Made by a program: the position numbers and the translations under genes. A stretch of 49,307 nucleotides of DNA from Gammaproteobacteria bacterium (GTDB lineage: Bacteria; Pseudomonadota; Gammaproteobacteria; Steroidobacterales; Steroidobacteraceae), in contig JAQGOE010000368.1 of the NCBI GenBank assembly GCA_028293725.1, positions 1-49,307 on the forward strand. Reading direction: 5' to 3'. The notes beneath the pieces were generated by a model. The model was not told the origin of the DNA, made no database searches, and saw nothing but the letters and a program-made list of their open reading frames with translations. How positions within the stretch are numbered: position 1 is the first letter of the stretch; every line of letters starts with the position of its first letter. Positions 43,322 through 49,307 of this stretch are shown piece by piece.

Positions 43322-45718
43322 TCAGAACGTGTACTTCGCCGACAGCATGACGTTACGCGGCATCGCCGGCTGACCGGTCAGAATGCCGAACGACGTGAGC
43401 TGGTTGAACATGCTCAGGTAGTACAGCTTGTTCGTCAGGTTGTTCACATCGAGCGTCGTCGTCCACTTTCCCTCGAGCGGCGCATAGGTCAAATGGCCGT
43501 TCAGCAGCGTGTACCCACCCTGCGAGGACGTCACGAGGTTCTGCGGGTCGAAGTAAACACGGCTTGTGTACGTGCCATCCACCCGCGGAGTTACGGTGCC
43601 GAACGAGCCGAGCCCGAGGTTGTACTGCACACCGACGTTCACTTTCTCTTCGGGGCTGTACGGCGCGATGTCGTTCAGGAACAGGCCGCCGGGGTTGTGA
43701 ACCGGGTCGTACGCCGCCGCGCCAAGGCTGGCATAGCGGAAGTGCATGTAGTCGCCCGAGATGTTGAACAGCAGGTTCTGGATCGGCTTCGCCTGGATCT
43801 CGAGCTCGGCGCCAGAGATGTGCGCCTTACCGGCGTTCAGGGTAATCGTGCCGCCCGCGGTCGTCGCCGCGTAACCGATCAACTGCAGGTCGGTGACATC
43901 GTTGTAATAGACGTCGCCGTTGATCGTGATGCGCCGGTCGAACCACTCGCTTTTGGCGCCGATCTCATACGACTTCAGTTTCTCCGCCGCGAACGGTGTC
44001 GCCGTCGCCGCGTTGATGGGCTGCGGGTTGGTGCCGGCGCCCTTGAAGCCGGTCGCATACTCCGCATACGTCATGAAGTGCGGCGTCCACTGGTATTGAA
44101 CCGCCACCTTCGGATCGACGCGCGAGGTCTTCTCCTCGACCGGGATCGAGGGCACGCCGAACGAGTAGGAACCCGCCGGCTTCAAGGTGTTGACGGGCAC
44201 GCTCGCGACGTTCACGCCCTGGTAGGCATAGTTGAACTTGTCGTTACTGTAGCGGGCACCGGCTTCGAAGCTCAACGCGTCCGTAACGTGATACACGCCG
44301 TGCAGGTAGACCGACTCGTCACGATCCGTGGTCGGGTTATAGAGAACCTCGTTGATGCCGAATTGCGGGCCCACCGAGCTCACGACGAGATGCACGTCGG
44401 ACTGGTCGGTTCCCTGCCCGTGGAAGTAGTAAACACCCGCGGTCCACTCGAACTTGTCGCCGAAGCTGGTGCCGCTGAGGCGATCCTCCTCGGTGTACGA
44501 CTCGTAGCGGATGTTATTCTGGACCATGTTGATGGGAATCGGCCCATCCTTGTACTCGACGATCGAGCCATTCTGGTTGTGATAGCCGCTGATCGAGGTG
44601 AACGTCATGTGGCCCGGCAGCTGCCAGTCGAGCTTGCCGGTGATGTCCCAGATGGTCTGCGGGTTGTTGTTCTGAAACTGCAGTCCGCTCAACGGGTTGT
44701 TGAACGTCGCGTAGTTCGAATAGGGATTCGGGTTGACGAAGGACTGGTTGATCGCGACGCCGGTCAGCGGGACCGCCACTTTCGTGTTGAAGTTGGCCAG
44801 GTTGCTACCGGGATAGTTCGGGTTGATCACCAACGGCACTTCCGGCACGGTCTCGTCACGATCGCGGGTCGTGGTCGCCTCGAGGCGTGCGGTGATGTTG
44901 TCGGATGCGAGCCACTTGAACGCGATGCGTCCATACGCGTCGCTCAAGCCGCCCTCGGTGCCGATCTTGCAGTTATTGTCGGACTTGGCCTGCAGCGACC
45001 CGTGATTGGTTGGGTTTACGCACGCGTAGTCGTACGAGGTGACATAGCCGTCGCTGTTCTCGCTGCCGGCCGCAACGCGCATGAACAATGTATCGGCGAT
45101 GATCGACGTATCGAACGCTGCACGAATGCGGCGATCGTTATAGGAGCCCACACCGGCCTCGGCATATCCGGAGTTGTCGCCCTTGGGGTCGACCTGGCGG
45201 ATACTGATAGCGCCACCCTCGGAGTTCTTACCGAACAGGGTACCCTGCGGGCCGCGGAGCACATCGACGCGCTCGATATCACCGAGTGTCAACATGCTAC
45301 CAAACGCTGTCGGCTGGTAGATGTCGTCGACATAGATCGGCACGCCGGGCTGGAACGCGAGGCTGTAGTTCGCCTGGCCGAGGCCGCGGATATAAGCGAC
45401 GAGCGTGTTACCGCCCGTAGAGCCTTCCTTCACCAGGGTGGTGCTCGGCGTGACGGCGGTGAGGCCGGTTACGTCGGTGATGCCGCGCGCCTCGAGGTCA
45501 TTGGCGGTGAGCGCCGAGATCGAGATCGGGGTGTCCTGCAGGCTCTCGGCACGATAACGCGCCGTGACCACGATTTCCTCCAACTCCGCCGGCGCGCCGG
45601 CGTTCCTTGCAGGTTGGTCAGCTGGTCCCTGCTCCTCGGCAGAGGCAATGCCCCCACCGAAGGTCGACAAGGCCCCAACAAACACGACACTCGCGGCCCG
45701 TTTCGAGAAAATCGACAT
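43322..45718 (-). CDS. TonB-dependent outer-membrane receptor
   Basis: This is an energised outer-membrane importer of 798 residues. A signal peptide (RAASVVFVGALSTFGGGIASA) precedes a TonB-box-like LEEIVVTARYRAESLQDTPI, the plug (LTANDLEARGITDVTGL; VDVLRGPQGTLFGKNSEGGA), and a barrel ending SAKYTF. GAGGGG lies five bases before the ATG. Two Cys in a loop (DYACVNPTN and DNNCKIGT, near 235-250) may form a disulfide. It resembles receptors for plant, aromatic or terpenoid compounds in TonB-rich bacteria rather than siderophore receptors, but the ligand is unknown. It lies between the AAHS transporter and the cysteine-less aconitase-like gene, all on one strand, 62 bases from the latter. Confidence 0.94.
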   Translation of the reverse strand: MSIFSKRAASVVFVGALSTFGGGIASAEEQGPADQPARNAGAPAELEEIVVTARYRAESLQDTPISISALTANDLEARGITDVTGLTAVTPSTTLVKEGSTGGNTLVAYIRGLGQANYSLAFQPGVPIYVDDIYQPTAFGSMLTLGDIERVDVLRGPQGTLFGKNSEGGAISIRQVDPKGDNSGYAEAGVGSYNDRRIRAAFDTSIIADTLFMRVAAGSENSDGYVTSYDYACVNPTNHGSLQAKSDNNCKIGTEGGLSDAYGRIAFKWLASDNITARLEATTTRDRDETVPEVPLVINPNYPGSNLANFNTKVAVPLTGVAINQSFVNPNPYSNYATFNNPLSGLQFQNNNPQTIWDITGKLDWQLPGHMTFTSISGYHNQNGSIVEYKDGPIPINMVQNNIRYESYTEEDRLSGTSFGDKFEWTAGVYYFHGQGTDQSDVHLVVSSVGPQFGINEVLYNPTTDRDESVYLHGVYHVTDALSFEAGARYSNDKFNYAYQGVNVASVPVNTLKPAGSYSFGVPSIPVEEKTSRVDPKVAVQYQWTPHFMTYAEYATGFKGAGTNPQPINAATATPFAAEKLKSYEIGAKSEWFDRRITINGDVYYNDVTDLQLIGYAATTAGGTITLNAGKAHISGAELEIQAKPIQNLLFNISGDYMHFRYASLGAAAYDPVHNPGGLFLNDIAPYSPEEKVNVGVQYNLGLGSFGTVTPRVDGTYTSRVYFDPQNLVTSSQGGYTLLNGHLTYAPLEGKWTTTLDVNNLTNKLYYLSMFNQLTSFGILTGQPAMPRNVMLSAKYTF

Positions 45719-45780
45719 AATTGCCCCTCGTTTCCGCCCGCCTGACCGGGCTGCTTCAGTTCCCTAAAGTTCGCGCTTCT

Positions 45781-47046
45781 TTAACTCAGCGAGCGCGGAT
45801 CTGTGATCTTGCCGTTGATGGCGGACGCGGCGACGGTGAGTGCCGAGCCCAGAAAATGCCGCGCCTGTGGATGCCCGTTGCGGCCCGGGAAATTGCGGGC
45901 CTGCGTCGAGATCATGACCTCGTCCGCGGCCAGCGCGCCCATGTTGAAAGCCTGATTGGAGCCCGCACTAGCGGGGAAGATGTTGGCTCCCGCCTTGTAC
46001 AGCGTCTCGAACAGGCCTTCCTGGAGCGCGGCGAGATAAATTCCACGGGTCGCCGGCACGACCTGCAGCCGCACGCCGGGATGGACCTTCGCATTCGCAA
46101 AACACTTCGCGAGGGTGCGGATGTCACTCAAGCGGCCACCGGTGCTACCGCCCGCTTCCGCCACGTTGATTGGCGTTCCCACCGCGGCATCGATCGGCTT
46201 CACGTTACCCACGGTCGGCGGACAAGCCACCTGGGGCTCGATCTTGCTCACGTCGATGTCGACGATCTCGGCATAACGCACATCGGCGTCGTTGCGGAAC
46301 AATTCGAAATTCCCGCCGCCCCCGGGGAGCGAGCGCACATATTCCGCGGTCTTCTCGTCCGGATTGATGTAGCCGCACTTGCCGCCCACATCGATCGCCT
46401 GCAACGGAAACAGGCAACGGTCGATGACACTCAACCCTTCGATGTAGGGACCCGCGTACTCGATCGCCTTGTAGATCGCGCCATCCTCGCCGAGGCGGCC
46501 AATCATGTATTGCGAGACATCGCGCGCCATGACTCCCGGCCCCATCGTGCCGTGGAAGTGGATCTTGATGGTGTGCGGCACCTTGAACCAGCCGGACTCG
46601 TGGACGAACCCCAGCGCGGCCATCGAGTTGTTGCCGATGCCCGTGGCGAAAGCGCCCAACGCTCCATACATCGGCGTGTGCGAATCGCAGCCGACGACGA
46701 CCATGCCCGGCGAAACCAGCCCCGCCTCCATGATCACGTGATGAATGCTGCCGCAGCCGCTGTCGAACAGGTGCTTGATCTTGTGGCGCGCGGCGAACTT
46801 GCGCACCGCCGCCAGCGCTTCGGCGGCCTCACGCGTCGCGGGCGAGAAATTATGATCGAAGGCGAACACCACCTTGTCGGGATTGGCGATGCGCGCGCCT
46901 TCCATCTCGTTCTCGAACACCTTCATCACGAAATTCGCGCTCAGATCGTGCATCAGCATCAGGTCGACGCCGGTGATGACGACGTCGTCCGGCTTCACTG
47001 CCGCGTTGCCGCTCTTGCCGGCAAGGATCTTTTCAACAACGTTCAT
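45781..47046 (-). CDS. Aconitase-superfamily (LeuC-like) large subunit lacking all Fe-S cysteines
   Basis: The 421-residue protein aligns along its whole length with LeuC-type subunits: AEKILAGKSG-like start, MLMHDLSANFVMKVFE, VVFAFDHNFSP, VVGCDSHTPMYGALGAFATGIG, PHTIKIHFHGTMGPGVMARD, and the substrate loop ARNFPGRNGHPQARHF. The cluster sites are changed: the GSC-T/A-NG motif reads GGSTGGRLSD, and the NPGC..C.G motif reads FPASAGSNQAFN. No Cys remains at any ligand position, while the [4Fe-4S] paralog 4 kb away keeps all three. So it is either a cluster-free enzyme with a new chemistry or a scaffold. The ATG at 47046 overlaps the stop of the short M24 gene (ATGA); a TTG 12 bases earlier is possible. 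No second small-subunit gene lies nearby. Confidence 0.85.
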   Translation of the reverse strand: MNVVEKILAGKSGNAAVKPDDVVITGVDLMLMHDLSANFVMKVFENEMEGARIANPDKVVFAFDHNFSPATREAAEALAAVRKFAARHKIKHLFDSGCGSIHHVIMEAGLVSPGMVVVGCDSHTPMYGALGAFATGIGNNSMAALGFVHESGWFKVPHTIKIHFHGTMGPGVMARDVSQYMIGRLGEDGAIYKAIEYAGPYIEGLSVIDRCLFPLQAIDVGGKCGYINPDEKTAEYVRSLPGGGGNFELFRNDADVRYAEIVDIDVSKIEPQVACPPTVGNVKPIDAAVGTPINVAEAGGSTGGRLSDIRTLAKCFANAKVHPGVRLQVVPATRGIYLAALQEGLFETLYKAGANIFPASAGSNQAFNMGALAADEVMISTQARNFPGRNGHPQARHFLGSALTVAASAINGKITDPRSLS

Positions 47047-47987
47047 AGCTGCTGCCAACCGTCCGGTCCCTGGAGTCCGGTATCGCCGTAGTAGAGACGA
47101 TTCTCGCCGCGTCTGATCATAACTTGTATCGAAGTGATCACATTTCGAGAATCGTCCTGCGGCGGCAAACCTTCCCAGGGGTAGCGTCCAGACAACAACT
47201 CCAGGTGAATGTCCGCGCCAGCCTGCGGCGGTAACACAGATGTAACGTTGACTGCATTTCGAGACAACTTAACCCAGTGTCCGTTGTACTCGAGCGCGAC
47301 GGTGACAGATGAATTTTCGTTTACTTTGTGTCCGGCCGCCGGCAGCGGCGCCGTGCGCCCGTCGGATATCAACACGACGAGATCCTCGGCACCGGCACGG
47401 CGGAAGCGCCGTTCGAGCCGGCCCGCGAGCTCATAGTCGGTGAGCCCGATGGCGGCACGCGTAACCTCCGCTTCCAGAATTTCGCGCGCCAGCACTGCGC
47501 CGCGCCGGTGCATGGCCAGCTCCGACTCCGTCGCGACCGGCCGGAATGCAGCGCGCGGAATATCGACAAACGCCAGTTTTTCCGCGCCCAGTTGCGTAAA
47601 CAGATCGTTGGGCAGCCCCGCCTGGTCCAGCATGCCCACCTTGCTCCAGCCCTTCTCCGCGCACAGCTTCACGAGCTGCCCCGGCAGACTGGGGCTCGGC
47701 AGAATCGTCTCGTGAACGGTGACCGTCTTGATCCAGGGATAGACCCGCGGCGAGAGCGCGCACAGCAGAATCGGTTTCTCACCGCGCGGCACGACCGTCA
47801 GCGCACGGTTCCAGTACGGCATGTAGTTCGAGATGTAGCGCACGTCATTCGAGCGGCACACATCCGAATACGCGACCAGCGCCGGAACCTCGAAGTCGGC
47901 GCACAGCTGGTACAGCGCGCTCAGGCGGGCCTCGAAGGCCGCGGCGGGCAACTCGGCCCGGTCCCAACTGATGAGTCCTCTTTTCAT
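47043..47987 (-). CDS. Shortened M24 creatinase-fold protein, probable non-peptidase
   Basis: The N-terminal creatinase-type domain is intact (residues about 15-150: LYQLCADFEVPALVAYSDVC, RYISNYMPYWNRALTVVPRG, KLCAEKGWSKVGMLD) and a pita-bread domain begins (ATESELAMHRRGAVLAREIL, AIGLTDYELAGRLERRFRRAG). Where M24 peptidases have the two metal aspartates (D-x-G...GY-x-x-D), this reads VALEYNGHWVKLSRNAV. The following helix, His and Glu sites are missing: the sequence jumps to a last strand, RLYYGDTGLQGPDG. It has 314 residues against about 380 in its neighbour. The ATG overlaps the stop of the full-length M24 gene (ATGA), and its own stop overlaps the aconitase-like start. Tight coupling suggests a complex or shared pathway. 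Confidence 0.8.
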   Translation of the reverse strand: MKRGLISWDRAELPAAAFEARLSALYQLCADFEVPALVAYSDVCRSNDVRYISNYMPYWNRALTVVPRGEKPILLCALSPRVYPWIKTVTVHETILPSPSLPGQLVKLCAEKGWSKVGMLDQAGLPNDLFTQLGAEKLAFVDIPRAAFRPVATESELAMHRRGAVLAREILEAEVTRAAIGLTDYELAGRLERRFRRAGAEDLVVLISDGRTAPLPAAGHKVNENSSVTVALEYNGHWVKLSRNAVNVTSVLPPQAGADIHLELLSGRYPWEGLPPQDDSRNVITSIQVMIRRGENRLYYGDTGLQGPDGWQQL

Positions 47988-49093
47988 GACTGAAACAGCT
48001 TCTTTTCCGTCTTGTTGAGCGACACGCAGCCGGTTTCGGTGACCAGCAGCGTATCCCCGAATACCATGTAGCCCGAGAGCGGCAGGTAGGTGTTTGGATG
48101 CGCGATCACCACCATGTCGGGCTTTACGATGTAGTGAACGTTCTCCAGCACATGCGGGAACTCGTCGGGATACAGGCCCAGGTTGTGGCCGCGGACGCGT
48201 GTGTATTGCGGCCCGGTGTATTCGCCGAAGCCATGCCTGCGGAACACGTCGTTCTGCACGCGCGCGACATCGGAAATATCGACGCCGGGGCGTAGCAGAT
48301 CCTGCGCGGCCTGCTGCGCCTCGGAGAAGATCGAATACGCCTGCAGCTGTTTGTCATTCGGCGCGCCGATCACCAGCGTCCGGCAGATCTGCGCGTAGTA
48401 GCCGTTCACCTGCGGGGTGAGCTCGGTGGTGACGCTGTCGCCGGGTTGGAACTTGCGCCCGGTGGGCGGCTTCATGCCGGTCACTTCGGTACCGCCGGAG
48501 GCGACCAGCATGAAGTTATCTTCGGCGCCGTTGGCCTTGAGAAAGGCTTCGACCTCGGCGACGAGCTCGTACTCCGTCATCCCGGGCTCGCACACCTTGA
48601 CGAACTGTTGGTAGCCGCGGTCGGCGAGGTCAGCGGCTTTCCGAACCCACTCTATCTCTTCGGGAGTCTTGACGCGGCGGATCTCCTCGACATCGAGCGT
48701 CGCGGACACCGGAGCCGTCTTGACCGAGTCGCGCACCACCTGCACGAAGCGCGCTTCCATATGCTCCATGCCGTTGATGGCCACCACCGCCGCCTGCTCT
48801 TTCGCAAGCAGTGCAGCCAGTCCGTCGGCGAGCCGTATAGCCAGTGAGGCATTGCCATTCACCGCGGCGGCCACCGGCTCGAGATCCCAAGGATCGGTCA
48901 CAATGGCGCGGACTTCACCGCTCTTGAACAGGGCGGCGACGGCCTGCGGCCCTTGGAAGTTCACATTCACCAGGCAGCGGAACAAGTCCTTGCGCCAGTT
49001 ATCGCCGTAGAACAGCAGCACATCCCAGCCACGCTCGGCCATCAGCTCCAGGAAATGCCGGTGCCGGTCTCGATTCAACATGCGCGCTTCCAT
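47984..49093 (-). CDS. M24-family creatinase-like protein with lost metal ligands
   Basis: This is a full-length creatinase/Xaa-Pro-peptidase-fold protein: an N-terminal domain (LELMAERGWDVLLFYGDNWR...), then a pita-bread domain from VEEIRRVKTPEEIEWVRKAA. Of the five usual ligands, the first Asp is Glu (TTELTPQVNGYY), the second Asp is Gln (YYAQICRT), the His of RVRGHNLGL remains, the first Glu is His (VVIAHPNTY), and the last Glu is Gly (GYMVFGDTLLVTE). It should not be a metallopeptidase; metal-free creatinase is the precedent for C-N hydrolysis by this fold. The ATG at 49093 is two bases after the upstream stop; the ATG at 49081 has a better ribosome site (GGAAG, six bases). The short M24 gene follows with an ATGA overlap. 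Confidence 0.85.
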   Translation of the reverse strand: MEARMLNRDRHRHFLELMAERGWDVLLFYGDNWRKDLFRCLVNVNFQGPQAVAALFKSGEVRAIVTDPWDLEPVAAAVNGNASLAIRLADGLAALLAKEQAAVVAINGMEHMEARFVQVVRDSVKTAPVSATLDVEEIRRVKTPEEIEWVRKAADLADRGYQQFVKVCEPGMTEYELVAEVEAFLKANGAEDNFMLVASGGTEVTGMKPPTGRKFQPGDSVTTELTPQVNGYYAQICRTLVIGAPNDKQLQAYSIFSEAQQAAQDLLRPGVDISDVARVQNDVFRRHGFGEYTGPQYTRVRGHNLGLYPDEFPHVLENVHYIVKPDMVVIAHPNTYLPLSGYMVFGDTLLVTETGCVSLNKTEKKLFQS

Positions 49094-49095
49094 CG

Positions 49096-49307
49096 TCAAG
49101 GAGACACCGATTCCAGGAACCATTCGGTCGGCAGCTCTTTGCCCAGGCCCAGCGCCCGGGCGCGCTTCAGTACCGCGGCTCCCACGGCCGCGAACTGGAT
49201 TCCCGAACCGGTGTTGTTGTTATAAAGAGTGATCTGCTCGGCGCTGGTGCGTCCCTTCACCTGCCCGGCGACGAGCTCCTGGATCTCGTGGATGTCGTTC
49301 CAGGCAA
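49096..49307 (-). CDS. Ornithine cyclodeaminase/mu-crystallin-family protein (C-terminal part, cut by the window edge)
   Basis: The last 70 codons read AWNDIHEIQELVAGQVKGRT, SAEQITLYNNNTGSGIQFAA, VGAAVLKRARALGLGKELP, TEWFLESVSP, then TGA. GRTSAEQITLY and the Gly-rich helix followed by RARALGLG are the conserved end of the NAD(P)-linked ornithine cyclodeaminase family (imine reductases, amino-acid cyclodeaminases and dehydrogenases). The NNNTGSGIQFAA variant differs from the usual KS-x-G-x-A-x-QD form. Its stop is two bases from the start of the M24 gene, so it heads or continues the same operon. The N-terminal part lies outside the window. Confidence 0.82.
   Translation of the reverse strand, partial: AWNDIHEIQELVAGQVKGRTSAEQITLYNNNTGSGIQFAAVGAAVLKRARALGLGKELPTEWFLESVSP

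Noticed and set aside
43493..45745. A 750-codon open frame on the plus strand opposite the TonB receptor gene
   Set aside because: It is a GC-driven shadow: the composition is Arg/Val/Gly-rich with no recognisable motif, and the minus strand encodes a full TonB receptor.
45721..47091. A 456-codon plus-strand frame across the aconitase-like gene
   Set aside because: It is antisense to a well-conserved protein; the His/Arg-rich translation shows no domain.

Overview
The window is one high-GC stretch of a Gram-negative chromosome, most likely proteobacterial. It carries two TonB-dependent outer-membrane receptors, two complete tripartite efflux systems with NodT-type outer-membrane lipoproteins, a Slt70-type lytic transglycosylase and a twin-arginine-exported methionine sulfoxide reductase. 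The receptor N-termini (EVIVTAEKR, EIVVTARYR) and the efflux-rich, TonB-rich layout recall Steroidobacter/Nevskia-like gammaproteobacteria or sphingomonads, but this taxonomic guess is inference only. I see no rRNA, tRNA, CRISPR array, transposase or integrase.

Left part (1-9.9 kb). A periplasmic methionine-repair pair runs leftwards: a DipZ-type membrane reductase with an unusual Gly-Ala-Met repeat linker, then Tat-exported MsrB. Next come a decayed SMP-30/gluconolactonase-like gene, a large GH94 phosphorylase resembling 1,2-beta-oligoglucan phosphorylases, a DUF899 thioredoxin-like protein, a class A FAD monooxygenase, and a metallo-beta-lactamase-fold hydrolase that carries two compensating tandem duplications and has no clear start.

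Efflux part (9.9-24.7 kb). A NodT-EmrA-EmrB set (the adaptor is out of frame with its natural start codon) and a four-gene mdtA-mdtB-mdtC-NodT (MuxABC-OpmB-like) operon flank one RlpA-family gene on the other strand. The MdtB-like pump has an extra Ser/Gly-rich segment of about 117 residues.

Middle part (24.7-39.99 kb). An alkyltransferase-like DNA repair gene is divergent from a GntR-TIGR04076-aldo/keto reductase run, which is followed by a TonB receptor and an MFS transporter and looks like a regulated uptake and catabolism locus. Then come an AbrB-type membrane protein divergent from tetR (with palindromic operator candidates between them), a rhomboid protease, an OFA-family MFS transporter, a NIPSNAP protein, Slt, a ROK sugar kinase, FolD and a small membrane protein.

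Right part (40-49.3 kb). Everything reads leftwards: an ornithine cyclodeaminase-family gene (partial), two M24 creatinase-fold proteins that have lost most metal ligands (one also shortened), an aconitase-superfamily large subunit with no Fe-S cysteines, a TonB receptor, an AAHS-type MFS transporter, and a normal LeuC/LeuD-like hydratase pair. Four-base ATGA overlaps link the M24, short M24 and aconitase-like genes. This is the best candidate in the window for an undescribed pathway: import of a small acid or amide-like compound and its breakdown by atypical enzymes. The substrate cannot be read from the sequence. No gene-free stretch longer than 300 bases exists, apart from the zone around the pseudogene at 2.55-3.08 kb, which is described below.
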